Below are positions 1 to 13,000 of a stretch of 64,000 bases of DNA, one piece after another. The stretch lies in assembly GCA_017607445.1 (NCBI GenBank), contig JAEVHH010000002.1, positions 1,550,001 through 1,614,000 of the forward strand, in the 5' to 3' direction. This DNA comes from Histoplasma ohiense. Lineage: Eukaryota > Ascomycota > Eurotiomycetes > Onygenales > Ajellomycetaceae. The position numbers and the translations under genes are program-made. The first letter of the stretch is position 1; each line of letters opens with the position of its first letter. Under the pieces are notes generated by a model. That model searched no databases. It worked only from the letters and a program-made list of their open reading frames with translations, and had not been told where the DNA came from.

Positions 1-1515
1 CGCGGAGCGCTCCGATGGGTCCTTCTTGCATAACCATTCCAGTGCTAGTCCGTCGGGGCTCCCCAAGCCCGTGTAGGGCCGAGATTACCTCCAGCGACTT
101 GTGCCAGGTTCCTACCGCAGCACCGTGGCGGTAGTAGGAGGCCATGTCGCCAAAATTACCTCTCTCGATGCGCTGCCAGACGCTGGCTGGATACTTGTCT
201 CCATCGGCTGTGGTGGTTTTGAATTCTGCAGCACCGGGGCCGAGTGTGCTGGCCATGGATTCCTCGGCATCCCGAACGGTAAATTCGATCACCTTCCCTG
301 CTGCAAGGACGTGCAATGTTTTCAAAAACGAATAGTTGCCCCCCTTGCCTACGTAACGTACCATGGGCATAGGGATCTGGAATACAAAAACATAGTCAGA
401 TAGGATTAGTTGGCGAAATAGCGGCTTCAGCCCAGCTATTGCTCGTAGAAGAAGGCTGTGGGACTGGAATGGGTTGCGTAAGAATGTTTTAAACATTTTC
501 CTCGAGGATTCCAATGCCCGAGTGAGATTTGACTTAGCTAATGGTACCTGTTCAATGTACAAATATATTAGCCGGCTGGATACGTTGGAAATAAATAATA
601 AATAATAAAAATTAAGCCTCAAAAGCCAAACGTACCAATGGACCATTCGTCAATATAAACCTATCCGCCAACTGCGGTGCTTCTGACGCAAGGCGAAAGC
701 CCAACACAGCTCCCCAATCGTGGCCAACGTAAATAACCTTCCCAGCCTGCCGCTTCTCATCTGCTGCTCTGACTCCCTCATAATCATCATCCGCATCAAT
801 CCCATACTTCCTCCTGACAGCGATGAGGAACTCAGCAAGATGTTCCATTACCTCCGTCACGCTGTACGTTGCCAGCGAATCGGTCCCACCGTAGCCCGGC
901 AGGTCAACGGCGACAACAGTGCTGTGCTCCCAAAGTAACGACGACGGCAGAATGTGTCGCCATACCGCCCAGCTGTCCGGGAAGCCGTGGACGAAAACGA
1001 CGAGCGGTTTCCTTGTTTCCGTTTGTGTAGATCCTAGTCTTGGTGACGATAGATCTTCTGAGATGGGTCCATTGGCAACGTAGTGGAACTTGAAGCCATC
1101 GCGGAGAGTTATGAAGTGGTGGGAGAAACCATCCCATCGCTTAGAGAGGTTCCAGAGGCGGTCCTTCGCTAAGTGTCGTGTGTTCAAACAAAATTAGCCG
1201 ATTGAGTTACACCATTTTTTCTTTCTTTCTTATATCCCCGCCCTCCTCTCTGAAACATCTAGACCAAACTAGACGAATCGGAATCCTAGAGCAGGTAAAA
1301 ATCCGTAATATAACACAGATAACTAGTTATCAGATATACTTACCTAATAATAACTCCAGCCTCTCCTTCTCTGTCGGCCGACGAAAGAACGTCCCCGCCC
1401 ATATTGCAATAGCCCCATACCTTAAAAAGGTGTAGATTCCATAGAAGGTAGCAAGGGTCATAAGCAGACCCTTGATTATTGGCGTAGATCCCCCCATTCT
1501 TGTTTGTGATTGCAT
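1..1515 (-). CDS. Epoxide hydrolase-like alpha/beta hydrolase, membrane-anchored, 3' end cut by window
   Basis: Exons on the minus strand are 1515-1344, 1168-636 and 547 to beyond position 1; introns of 175 and 88 bp keep the frame. Exon 1 gives a hydrophobic N-terminal segment (about residues 14-45), so the protein is probably anchored in the ER membrane. Exon 2 carries the oxyanion motif HGFPDSW and the nucleophile elbow GHDWGA, in which Asp attacks the epoxide in this family. Exon 3 holds lid-region sequence including RNPFQSHSLL and YYRHGAAVGTWHKSLE. The C-terminal catalytic acid and His would lie off the left edge, so about 417 codons are visible and the end is missing. The family opens epoxides to diols; the substrate cannot be inferred. 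A related haloalkane dehalogenase-type hydrolase is the main alternative. Confidence 0.82.
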
Positions 1516-3219
1516 TCGCGGCTCAGAGACAGCGTGGGTTTTTAGGAAGGGTATCCCGTTTTCTCAATTCGTTGCAGTAGGATATGCGGCAGTCGAATAA
1601 TAACGACGATGCTGTTGCGAAGACAAAATGCGGGTATCTCGGTATTCGGGTTGGGTAGATCAACCCGAATAGGAAGAAGCAGAAGAATGAAGAATGACAA
1701 AAGCTCCAAATAAGCACAGTAAAGATTCTCCCTCCTGTTGGGTGCGTTTCGATATTATCAGCACACCTACAGAATATAGAATCCCACCCACTTCTACCCC
1801 ATTCGCAAAACAGGGGCACTTTCTCGAATTTTCACACGTCCCATCCACTACGACAGGCCGATAATGACAAGAGTCCGAAAATATTCCAAATCATGGGCCA
1901 TCTAGTTTGTACCATGCGCGTCTAGCCACTTGTTGCTGGCCTTTCATGAGCGTGGTGCATAATAATAATAGTTGAACAGTCAATGAAAAATTAAAAATAG
2001 ACGGAAATCGAAATCAACTGAGATCAATGTTCTTACCCTCAGATAGGCCTTTGGTCGGCTAGATTAACGGATGGTTTAAGCTGTCCGGAGGTCCAGGAAA
2101 TAAAATCTGAGCTGTTGGTTTGGAAACATAGGTGCCATCGCGGTAAGGGAGAATGCACAGCTACATCTTCGACAGACGGCAGCCGCGGCTATTGCCTTGA
2201 CTATGTTCACAGTTCCTGCAAGTTGATGTAGAGTGGTGGTGAGAATGATTCAGGGGGATCGATGTGTTTATATGTATGCCACAGGTGGCCATGGTTGTTT
2301 GTTCTTGGCCCTCTGGATGTGACGTCATTACGGTCTGCAGGACTATGTAGTCATTTTAATGCCTAATGATGCCTATTATTCCAGGAAAGTTAATAGGCGC
2401 TTTACTGGCATCTATAACCAATCGAACAAGCTGAATAAATGGTTCCAATATCTATCCTTGACATATCAGATCGCAAATATACCACCAAGTTATAAAGGGA
2501 GGTGAAAAGCATGGAGCTGAAAAAGACGATGTTCCACTCAGGGGAGGAGGAATAAAAATACAAAAATCACATAAACAAAAAGAGTATATGTATATGAAAG
2601 AGAGAGAAATGAAGAGTGGACAAAAACAACGGTGAAATATCGAATCGGACGCATTTGAGTATCCGGGGAAGGTGTGGAGAACTCTACTAGGCCTCCTGGA
2701 AGAGAGTAAGTGGACGAGAATCATAGTGACAAATGATTTAAGGGTAATGGGTAATAGACAAGGGGAAAAAAAAAAAAAAAGAAGAGGAAGAAAAGGTGGG
2801 TAAAAAGGTGGATACAAGAAAATTGAATGCAAGATTCAACGCGAGTAAATGCTGCAAATCAACCAACCACATCAGACGGTGCTAGAGGAGGGAAGGGAAA
2901 GGTATAATAAAGAGCTGCGGAGTGTAAGTTCCATGAGTATTATGTGTTAGCTCAACAAGTACGTGTCTGTTGCCGGAACAAAGCGCGAGAATGAGCGAGA
3001 AGGGAATGGGGAGAGGAAGGGGGAGAAGGAGGGAGAGCAAACTAAAATTATGAAAGGAAGGGAAGTATCCAAGGGGCCCCGGCGAGATAATATAGTATGT
3101 AGTGAGAAAAGAAGACGCTTGACAAAAATCACAAAAAGTATGTACTTGTAGATATAAACAAATAGACCATCTGACCCAAAAAATGTAACCAGGCCTCTCA
3201 TGGTCGTTTCGAGTTACAT
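1516..3219. other. Intergenic region, no gene seen
   Basis: About 1.7 kb between the start of the epoxide hydrolase and the 3' end of the GT90 gene. It contains AT-rich and purine-rich runs (for example the A-tract near 2766-2780) and short open frames on both strands with low-complexity composition. I see no conserved motif, tRNA or credible splice-linked coding sequence. Confidence 0.6.
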
Positions 3220-5174
3220 TTACGGAGAAAACCCTATACTTTCCCTGTTATCATCCACAATTCTCCCATATCTGAATCGAATTCCACCAGTTAGTCATTG
3301 ATCGGATCTCAATGTATGAAAATAAAAGGGGAGGGATGACTTAAAACTCACTCTAATAACAACCTAAAAAAATAAACCTCAAGATCATCGTTTCGTAACA
3401 CTGAGTTCGCCCACTCCTTCCCCTGGTTCGCCAATTTTTGGGCAATTGCCTGTCCCTCCTTCTCCATAGCAAGATATCGTACAGCTTCTACATGTTCATC
3501 ACCGCGCAAGCTCAGGGGCACATAATGCACCCACGCGCGTAGCCGCTCATCATGCCACTCGCGGAAAAGCGCAAGCTTATATACCAAGCTATTACTTTGC
3601 ATGAACGCATAGTAACGGCCACTAAACGCGTTTCCATCAATGTCGAGAAGATGCTTGTAGTTCCACGCATCGTGCTGAGTAGCAGGTTCCACAACGTCGA
3701 AAAACTCGGCTTGCACTTTGCAGTCCTCCGGGTCGCATTGGCCGATATGGCTGAACTTGACGTTGAATATGTCTTTGAATTTTTGTCGCGCGACGTCCTT
3801 GAGAACCCATGCATTTTTCCCGCTGGGAGTGGTGGATCTTTCAAGGACCTTGGCCGAATCCTGGCCGTTTATCCTTTTGACAAATAACTGCCGGTGGTGT
3901 CGTCGCCAGCTGCCTGCTCTTGAGAAACCGCCTGTGGTTGACCCGCGCCAGTACATTTGCTCTTTTTTCTTATCCCATTCGATATCCTCAGCAGCATCGT
4001 ATGGAACCTTTTGAGCCCAGTACCACGGGCTTGGGTATATGATATCTTGGAAACTGGACACTTTGCTCTGCGAGAAGATAGGGTAGAGGTCATGGACGAC
4101 GTTAAATGCATTGGGACGGTCGAAAAACCCAAATGTATATTGGAGAGAAGGGGTCAAGCATATGTCTGAGAAGGCAGTGCTGTTGGACAGGAAGCCAAGC
4201 TTCGAGTAGGAGTAAGAGGTGGTATTGTCGGCAACTATTCCGTCGAGGTTTCGGGCGGGGCTATCCACGGGGCAGGACATGCGCGAGACTGTCCATGTGG
4301 GCTGGTGCGCATATCGATTAAATTGCGTGATCCTGACCTCGTCGACCCTGTCGCCCTTGTTCATGTCCTTGGGCCGTGGTGACCAGGAATTTTTCGGTGA
4401 AGCATTTCCAAGAGCCTTCGGCAGAGCGTTATCCACGGCACGAACCACCAAACGCTGAAGGTCGTCATGTGGAACAACGACTCGAGGTTCATCATGGACG
4501 TTAAAGGCCAGATCCATATCAGGCAAGTATTTCACAAATGGCTCTAGCATATTCTGCAGCGCATTTCGCTTCCACGTTTCACTCTCCCCCCCACCCGTTA
4601 TTTTTGAAACCTTGCCGTCGCGGATCAAGATAGCGATAACACCGTTATCAAAACCAATCACCTCCATCGCTCTCGCTCGAATTAATTTGGGCTGTAGTCC
4701 CCAAAACGGTAGAAGACAATGATAGATCGTATCGAACTCGTCAATCAGCTGCACGTCCCTTTTTTGTGCAAAGTCGAACCACACATCGAAGTTCGGTGGG
4801 GGAGGCATCTTATAGCGGCGGCGGTATTCCTCCACTGCATCCTTGAGCGTCTTCGATTGCCGCGCACGAACATCGTCGAATTTTCTATTGGCATCATCGA
4901 ACAGCTCGGCGATTGGATGGGATGGCCCTATGAAGTCATCCGCGGTAGTAGGACGTTCGTGAGGGCTATTTTGCTGTTGCTGGTGCTGGTGCGGCTGCGG
5001 CCGCTCCTGCTGCTTGGCAGGTTCGAAACGGTTGTTAGTTAAGATCTTCCCCTTGTTTCCACTTTTCACAGCTGCAGCTGGATGCCCCAGGAGCGTTAAT
5101 GAAAGCCCTGCGAGGCAGACAATCGCCAGAAGGACGACTAGCCGTTGCGTTCGCATCCCGGTGCGGACATGCAT
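3220..5174 (-). CDS. CAP10/GT90-family glycosyltransferase, type II membrane protein
   Basis: Exons are 5174-3352 and 3271-3220 (624 aa); the 80-bp intron has a good branch site (TGACTAAC) and the second exon adds a short tail ending in GFSP. The open frame extends upstream to 5501, but that part begins at GTG and its first ATG is at 5174, so I place the start there; 5156 is an alternative. The N-terminus is a short basic stretch followed by a hydrophobic anchor (about residues 10-30), as in Golgi glycosyltransferases. The C-terminal half carries GT90 signatures: MYWRGSTTGG, a basic RRHHRQLFV segment, HLLDIDGNAFSGR and SLVYKLALFREW. Relatives are fungal capsule or cell-wall xylosyl/mannosyl-type transferases. 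Donor and acceptor are unknown here. Confidence 0.85.
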
Positions 5175-5647
5175 AGCGCAGAAGGCAGCAGCATTCAGTT
5201 GGATAGCAACGGCATTTTTGAGAAGGCAGGCAGGCCGGTGGGCAGAGAATAACGGGTGATGCCGCCTGTGAACGGGAGCGCGCGAGAGTATTGATTCCAA
5301 GATTAATGCTAGCTTGCGCGACGAAGAGATGATACTTTTTTCTGCGTTTTTTTCGCGGAGGTGCCAGAGGAGAGGAGAAGAGGAAGAATTTCGGAAGCAG
5401 TCGAAGGCCCCATTCAGCGGTAAAACGGCGCCGGGATTCCCCCAAAGCAGTAAGTGGCCGCCTGGCGTGCAGAAGGGTGACGAATGCAAAGGATGACACA
5501 CGTGCCCAGGATCTTGGCGCAGGCCTAACCGTGATTGGCTTGGGTTTAGTATCTAGCCACTGCGTCGTTGCATTCAAGTTATATCAGAATGCTGATTTTA
5601 CTCTACAATTTTCCTCCTTTTCCAGATTCAGAACAACAGAGAGGGCA
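5175..5647. other. Upstream region of the GT90 gene
   Basis: Presumed promoter and 5' leader. A CACGTG core sits in ACACACGTGCC near 5497-5507, a typical bHLH/CPF1-type site, but its use is unproven. No separate coding sequence is supported. Confidence 0.4.
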
Positions 5648-6047
5648 TACAGTTGAACATGGTTTATTAAAACATGAACGTGGTTAATTTTTCGGACTGG
5701 AACAACTTTCGGCGTGGTTAATGTGTCCATCAATACTGTGGTTAAAATGTTGAACATGGTTGTTTAAAGAACATGCAATTTTAAAACCATGAAGTGACCA
5801 GCAGAATGCTGGAATGGCCTAACAGAGGTGCCAATCTGGGCACCAACATTGTTCAACTTCGGTGTCAACTTATGATTTTCAAGAACAGGAACGCTACCCG
5901 CTGCTTGACATTTACGCTGTAGGCTCGGACGACACTCATCCAGTATAACCCCACTTTGCATCCTTGTCTACATATGTTAGTTTCTTATTGGAAGTCTGCG
6001 ATGCTGATTGAATACATGTATTATTAATGTCTCATATTCAAACTGTA
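5648..6047. repeat. MITE-like inverted-repeat element, copy A (about 400 bp, decayed right end)
   Basis: The left end reads TACAGTTGAACATGGTTTAT and is followed by further GAACGTGGTTAA-type units (5674-5725). Read from the other strand, the right end begins TACAGTTTGAATATG, so both termini start TACAGTT. Size and terminal motif match the better preserved copy at 49770-50180. The interior holds no transposase; a 65-codon frame inside (5961-5764, minus) has no recognisable features. No clear target-site duplication is visible. This is a non-autonomous DNA-transposon relic by inference from structure. Confidence 0.6.
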
Positions 6048-6455
6048 TGCGGGGAGTGGGCTCTGACTCTATACAACTTTATGGCGGACCACTTAAAACT
6101 CTAACAAAAAGGGAGAGTAGGAATTACAACGGCTCCAATAATGATAACAATAAATGAATGTTCACGTGCTAGGAATGCATCTAAACTTGGAGGGTTGCAA
6201 GACCATGTAGCTCGACTAGCTCGACGCATGTGTGGAAAAGCGCTGTCTGTTGAAGAACGAGGAATAAAAATGAAGGCGCCAACCCAACCCGAAACCCTAA
6301 ATCCAAAACCCCAGACTCCAGACTCCACCCTGCAAGAACGGTTTCTTCAAACAGGTGCTCCAGAGATTCACCAGCATATGGTCCTCCATTTCATCCCTTT
6401 AGAACGGATATTTAGGACGGAAAGAAGCATCCGATTCTTTTCACAAACGCTAAAA
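6048..6455. other. Intergenic, 3' side of cysteine dioxygenase
   Basis: About 400 bp with short shadow frames only; presumably the 3' UTR and terminator of the cysteine dioxygenase gene on the minus strand. No recognisable element. Confidence 0.4.
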
Positions 6456-7472
6456 TCATAGTTTGTGCCCTTTCCTGGAGAAGAGCACGGATTGCTTGAC
6501 GTGGCGCGACTTGCCCGTCTTCTCGTCAAAGAGGGAAAACCCGTAATGAGCAGCGTTTGGTGGCGTGTAGACTGTTCCCCGGTTAGGATTAGTCCAAAAT
6601 AATTAAATCAGTAAATTTAAATGCACGAACAAGGATATTGCCCCGTTCGGCAGGGGAGGTACTTACGATGCAGAGAAATGGCAAAATTTGTCGGATCGGG
6701 ATTGGATATTTTATGCAAGCCCAGCTATTTAGTTTGTCAGTTAATATTCTTCCAGAAAGCTCTAAAAATAGGATGAAGGAGCTTTTATTTGTTTTTTTTT
6801 TTCCCTAACCTTGTCTGACATGTATGTGACTTGGCCTTCTTTATACACCTTGTCCCTGGTGACAGTCAAGGGCGATGGCTCCCCCTTCTGTACCTTGTCC
6901 GACTCTGGCCACCCATATAACGTCTCTCGGAGAGAACCTTTCAGCACCTGTGACGTAGGTAATATTAGTAGACAAATTCCCCCTGTAACTATCGAAATCA
7001 AACGTAAACGGGGCTCTTCTGCTGATACTGACCTTCATAACACAATGGGCGTTGGCATGGTCATGAATAGCGCTTCCCTTTCCAGGGCTCCAGACCAGGA
7101 TAAGCTATTCACACCAGTCAGCAAGCTCATAACACAGAGACCCGGTGAACATCAATTCATCTCAAATCATCAATCCATCCTAATCGATGGTCGACTCCCA
7201 CCATGGAGACTCACCAGATTACATTTGCCATTGCCCTCATCAACCAGGTTCCTCGTATACGCCCTGCCAGCGTCACCAAAGGCATACCGTTCCCATTCGC
7301 TCTCGTTAGAAGTATAGTCCTCCATAAGCTTCTGGATATCCATCGGATCGACGTCGTCCGAGTCTAGGCCGGAGCTGGGACCAAGGACCTTATTGATATC
7401 TTGTACCAAGCAGTGGAAGGCATCGATCGGGGTGGGGTCCGGAGAGGACTCGCTGTTCTCGAGATATGGCAT
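6456..7472 (-). CDS. CDO1: Cysteine dioxygenase
   Basis: Five exons on the minus strand: 7472-7215, 7104-7033, 6947-6810, 6724-6667 and 6571-6456, giving 213 aa in perfect phase. It oxidises cysteine to cysteine sulfinate in the cytosol, the entry to taurine/sulfate formation and cysteine detoxification. Iron ligands expected from the family are visible as His100 and His102 (HDHANAH) and His160 (GLHK). The Cys-Tyr crosslink pair is present as Cys107 (AHCVMK) and Tyr177 (SLHLYTPP), with the same 7- and 17-residue spacings to the ligands as in mammalian CDO. The start ATG is at 7472. It is divergent from RBG1 across about 760 bp. In dimorphic pathogenic Onygenales this enzyme supports growth on cysteine; that role here is inference. 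Confidence 0.93.
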
Positions 7473-8236
7473 TGTGTTGGAATGTTTGTATTGTTCAGCT
7501 GGGGGCTGAATGCAGGGACGAGGAAAAGGGGATTCCGGGGGGATTTTGTGGGGGTGATCTGGTGATGATGATGTGGGGACTATGGAGTTGGGTGTTGGGT
7601 ATAAATGAATGTAACAATGAGACTAAGACAACGGAAGAATGCGGTGGCGGGTGTGGCGGAGGAGACAGAGGAGCAAGCGGGTGGATATAATCTTATCAGA
7701 TGGGCGGATTCAACAGGCAAAGAGCCTAGATGGAGTCCAACAGTCAGGGGGGGGGAAGTGTTGCTGCGCGACGCTGAAACAAGAACGAGCTGCAAGACCT
7801 TGCCATGATAATAAACGGACACGTTGGCTACTACTCCACTGCGATTTCCGCGTGAGTCGAAATTTCCGCGATACTGTTTCGGTCCATGGGAATCCCAAGC
7901 CCCAACCAACGGCTCGCTGTGCCTGGTTTTGTGCATGTCGGCCGAATTTCCGCATTTCAACCACGTTGACCCGGCACTAAGCGAATTCCGGAACTATTCG
8001 GGCCGGGAATCACCTGATTTTTTCGAACCTACATTGCCAAGGCTTGACAAATGGATGACTAAGTCCGATTCTGGACTCAAATCTCAGATTGACTTCGAAC
8101 TTTAAAGCGCGATCATGGAGATAGAGCTACCTACATTCCTTCATCGGCTTCCCGGTCCCTCAATATATATGTATATATTTCAACAACGCTTTGCTTTCTA
8201 AAAAGATAAAAGCCACAATTCCGCAGTTCCGCAATC
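7473..8236. promoter_or_regulatory. Divergent promoter region between CDO1 and RBG1
   Basis: The 764-bp interval lies between the two start codons and must hold both promoters and leaders. It contains a G9 run at 7749-7757 and a pyrimidine-rich leader before the RBG1 ATG. I could not assign factor sites with confidence. Confidence 0.4.
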
Positions 8237-10080
8237 ATGGCGACGACTGTGGACAAGGTCCTTTCCCCTCTCCTCCTCCTCCATCTTATCGGGAATTTGC
8301 CGACTGACACATGATGGCGCCCATTTAGATCAAGGAGATCGAGGCCGAAGTAAGCCTTTCTACTAGCAACCATTCGGAACCTGGGGTCATTCCCTTCCCC
8401 GAGACTAACCACCCTACAGATGGCTCGGACTCAAAAGAACAAGAACACGTCATTTCATTTAGGTGCGTTTTGCGCATGGAAATTGTGCGCGGAAGCGGGG
8501 TAGACTGTGGAGCTTAGCCGGAGCTGATGGACCTGTCGAGCAATATCTGATTTCATTTTTTTTTTTTTAAGGGCAACTGAAAGCTAAGCTCGCGAAGCTA
8601 AAGAGAGAGCTGCTTACTCCTTCCTCGAGCGGCGGAGGGGGCGGAAGTAAGTTTTGTTTCCTTCTTTTGCTTTCCTATCTGGTTGTTTATCATATCGTCA
8701 TTTTGGATGAGTGTTAGCTGACGGTAATTTTTTTTTTCTTTTTGTTTTTCCTCGCTGCTATTAGGTGGTTTCGATGTTGCGCGTACTGGGGTTGCAAGCG
8801 TGTATGTCTCGGTTCCCATTTAACGATGCTGACATTATTTTCTTTAACTGACTTCACTTTTTCGTGTGTTTTAAAGGGGGTTTATCGGTTTCCCATCCGT
8901 CGGGAAGAGTACTTTGATGAGCAAAATAACAGGACAGCATTCTGAGGGTACGCCAACGACTGATATGTCTGCTTATTTGCTGCAACAAGATCCTAACGGA
9001 ATTTCCTGTTGCAGCTGCCGCTTACGAATTCACTACCTTGACGACTGTTCCCGGCCAGGTGATATACAATGGTGCGAAAATCCAAATTCTCGATCTTCCT
9101 GGCATCATTCAAGGTGCCAAAGATGGCAAAGGTCGGGGTCGGCAGGTTATTGCCGTTGCCAAAACCTGCCATCTCATTTTCATCGTTTTGGACGTGAATA
9201 AACCCTTGACGGATAAAAAAATTATCGAGGCAGAATTGGAAGGCTTTGGGATTAGGATTAACAAGTCACCTCCAAACATCGTATTTAAGAAAAAGGACAA
9301 GGGCGGGATTTCTATCACCAGTACCGTTCCTTTAACGCATATTGATCATGACGTAAGTTTGGCTGACCCATCTTGCGGGAGCTTTTTGCTTATGCTTGTG
9401 TTTTTATTAGGAAATCAAAGCTGTGATGGGCGAATATCGGATTTCGTCTGCTGACATTGCCATTCGGTGCGATGCTACAATTGATGACCTCATCGATGTG
9501 TTGGAAGCGAAGAGCCGGAGTTATATCCCCGTAATCTACGCATTGAACAAGATAGATGCCATATCCATTGAGGAATTGGACCTCTTGTACCGAATCCCAA
9601 ACGCGTGCCCGATCAGCTCTGAACATGGTTGGAACATTGATGAGCTACTCGAATTAATGTGGGAGAAGCTCGATCTCAGGAGAGTCTATACAAAACCAAA
9701 GGGGAAAAGTCCAGATTATTCCTCCCCTGTTGTTCTGCGGAGAACTGCTTGTACCGTTGAAGATTTTGTAAGTTTAAACTTAAAATTTCAACCTTCGACA
9801 TCATTGGGAGACGTGAAGCTATCTAACCTGTTTATTTCCGCTACAGTGTAACTCCATTCACAAAACTATCGTGGATCAATTCAAACATGCGATCGTTTAC
9901 GGCCGTTCGGTCAAACATCAACCTCAAAGAGTGGGACTCAGTCATGAACTTGCGGACGAAGATATCAGTATGCAACAACTCCGTTCCAATTTATATCCCT
10001 TATGTGCCGTGTCTCTTACGATAACTGAGCCCATTGCTTACAAAAAATCCGTTTGTGCAGTTACAATTATCAAGCGATAG
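8237..10080 (+). CDS. RBG1: Developmentally regulated GTP-binding protein (DRG1/Rbg1 family)
   Basis: Ten exons: 8237-8257, 8329-8349, 8420-8462, 8572-8646, 8765-8801, 8877-8947, 9015-9352, 9411-9767, 9847-9967 and 10061-10080, encoding 367 aa, the usual length for DRG1. All phases join cleanly. The N-terminal helix ([15 protein letters not shown]) and a Gly-rich linker precede the OBG-type G domain. G1 is GFPSVGKST (residues 70-78), G3 is DLPGI, and NKID provides G4. The C-terminal TGS-type region ends [23 protein letters not shown]. Rbg1 works with Tma46/DFRP1 on ribosomes to help translation through difficult stretches. The first two exons are only 21 nt each, and the last exon carries 20 nt. 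Near certain. Confidence 0.95.
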
Positions 10081-13000
10081 AGATATCAACCAAGATAAAA
10101 ACGCCCGCTGAGAAAAAAATTATATATATAAAATAAAAATTACCCTAGCTATGGAACTAATACACCATTTTCCAACCAGGGAGTACCAATGTTAGACAGA
10201 TGAAACGCAAACGAGCCAATGGCTGTCGGTCCCTTTTGATTAAGCTTCGATGTGTGAATCAGGAGACATCACAATTGCACAGAAGCTTGGACAATGGTAA
10301 TGGTTACCCATCATTCCGCCTCCGCATCCACTTCACCAAACAAACAATGGGAACCATAGGGTCGGTCAATGGAAATGATGAGGAATTGGGCAAAAGTTAA
10401 TTTTTTTTTCCATGGGGAAATTTCCCCATCCTTTTTCTCGCTTTTGAGTTTCATTCCTATATTAGATTTTCGATTTTAGACTTGATATTATACCCAAATG
10501 GATATCTATGTGCAATTTTTATACATGACATGGTTGTTGGTCGGGACTATCATCGAGAATGTGTAGGGTTTTTCCGACTTGTTCAGAATTTTTTACATTT
10601 TATCTTTTTTATTTTTATTTTTATTAATTTTTTTTTTTTTTTCAATAACGACATGCATACACTTTTTCTTGGTGGGAAGTACGTGTTAAAGAAAAGAAAA
10701 TTAAAACATGGAAATACGTAACAAGTGGTTCAGGATGGTGTATCGGTGGGGTTTTTACACATATTGTCTCTTTCCTTGGATATATATGCAAGTAAATGGC
10801 GGAGTATAGAGAGTAATGTATGTACTGAGTGTACCCTATAACGGAGTCCACCTCGTAGCAATATGTTTATCCTCAGCGTACGGTACACACTTTACAGTAT
10901 ACATATTCAATCTGCGAACCGTGTCTATCTATGTAAGTACCCATTTTCACCTTGTGTTTGTCATGCAAGGGTGCAGAAGGGTTCTTTCTCGTTCATGCGC
11001 GTTATCTACTTCCCTCTCTTACTCTCACGTTTTCCATCCCCGGTTTCAGATGGGCAAGTTTTTTATCAGTCACAACATTCCCGTAAACGTCCGAGAAGCA
11101 TGGACACCTCGAGGAGAAGAAACCAAACCCCTCAGGCCGGCCATCAGCGGAAACTTGCCGAAAAAAAAAGTAAAAAAGGGGAAAGGAGGCAAAAGGGGGA
11201 AAGCTGGGAACGATGGACCGAAAAAAGATTCGTCATAAATATAAAAAACATCAAAAGCTACGCATCTTTTCTTTTTTCTACAAGAATGTACAGTACTATC
11301 GTACTGCAATATATCACTTTTTTGTGTGGGTGTGTTTTTTGTAGAATTTTGAGAATTCGACGAGCTGTTTTAAATATATTATGCCTGGACATCTAGATGG
11401 CTATCTCTCGATCCTTCACCTTTGTCCAAGGTTCACATTTTCCGATTGAAATGGAGGTATACATTTTCGGAATTGTATAGATAACTAAGTCCTTTATTTA
11501 TTTGCCCCTGCTTAAAAGTGAAGTCATATTTCTTGAACCTTCCTTCCATTTCCATTTCTCTCTGTATCTCTGTATTTTTATCTGACCGTCGCCCTTCCTA
11601 GATTTTATGATTATTTATTATTTATTGCTTTTTAGGAAAACGGCTGACCTGAACTGCATGCACGAAGCCGCCTGCATAGAACCCCTTGCTTAACCCTCAA
11701 CCCGGCTAGTTACCAGTCCCACTTCAGTCCATCGGACGTGGGATTCCAATCTGCGGCTTCTCGTTTTCCATCTCAGTCCTGCTCATTTCTGTGAACTGCA
11801 ATGCCGTCCGGACATTCTCGGTTTTTGAAAAAGGGGGGGTAGATAGATGGGTGGGTGGGAAAGAGAGAGAAAGAAGGAAAAGAAATGAAGAAAAGAATAT
11901 GCCACCCAGCCTTATCGATCGGCTATGTCATGTTTGCTCCTTTCCTTTCTTCCAAAGGCCGATGGTCACCCTTGCGTCGGGTATTGGTACAGAGACATCC
12001 CTCTCTCGCTCTCCTCCTCTCTGTTTCTCTTTTCTTGCTCCACTCTTCGACATAGTTGAAGGCGGATGGAGTGGCGAATGTGGATCGTACTAAGCTGAGC
12101 ATCTGAAGATATACCCATTCTCCATGCGTATTCGCCCATTTCCATGTACGCTGTGTTTCATTTCATTTTCATTTCTCATCCATCTGTTGAGTTCCCGATT
12201 CCTTCCTTCGAATGATCAGCACCACCTCAAAATTGTGTTGCCAGCTTTTCGTATTCTGGGGCAAACGCGCGGGATGTGGTCTTCATCTCAAGAAAAAGGG
12301 AGTGGAATGAGAGATAAGAGAAATCGGGAGATGAACGGTCTGGACTGTTGAGAAACTCATTCTGCTTACTCTTCGATTTTGTTTGATTTCCGTTTTCGCT
12401 GTTTTTCGGAGGGACGCTGCTTTGTCATCACTGAGAGAACATATATATTCTCCTTTCTATCTCTACTCCCCTTGGCAGAGTATATCTTGTACGGGAGGAC
12501 CAGAGAGACCAGAGGGCCTCATAGTTCTGCAAACACCAATCTCCGTGATGGGCGAGGCCGGGGTTGAAGGGGTTTTAGACCATTTTGCCAGAATAACAAC
12601 ATGTCGAAGTGATAATCTGATCTGTTCCCTGAACATCGAGATTTGTGTATCCAAGTCCTTCCGATCAGAAATTGAAAATAAAAAGTTTTTCCGTCAAAGC
12701 TGGTCTCAATTTGCGGGCAGCTGATGTCGTCCATTCGCTGGTGCTTGGAGCCGGCTGACTGGATTCTCAGCACACTATGCCCAGCCATATAAAGATGGCC
12801 CGAACCACTTGTGCAAGGCTTCCAATTCCCCAGCCAACATGGGATATGGATATGTACGATATTGGTGATTGTTGGAATCGGCAGCTTGCGCCTGTTTGTC
12901 ACCCATAGTGGTTTCTAGAATATTCATTGAGCAGGATCATGCGTGGGAATGTGCGCACGTATATAAAACCGAGAACATCCCCTTATCATTTGATGTATTT

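Noticed and set aside
3348..5501. Extended GT90 reading frame starting at 5501
   Set aside because: The 5' end is a GTG codon and the first ATG is at 5174; the extra N-terminal 109 codons have no family support.
11068..11238. Short basic ORF beginning MGKFFISHNIPVNV with a Lys/Gly-rich tail
   Set aside because: Low-complexity tail, no upstream coding exon or motif; likely chance in the desert.
10863..11396. 177-codon plus-strand ORF
   Set aside because: Cys/Phe/Ser-rich AT-driven frame without motif or conserved texture.
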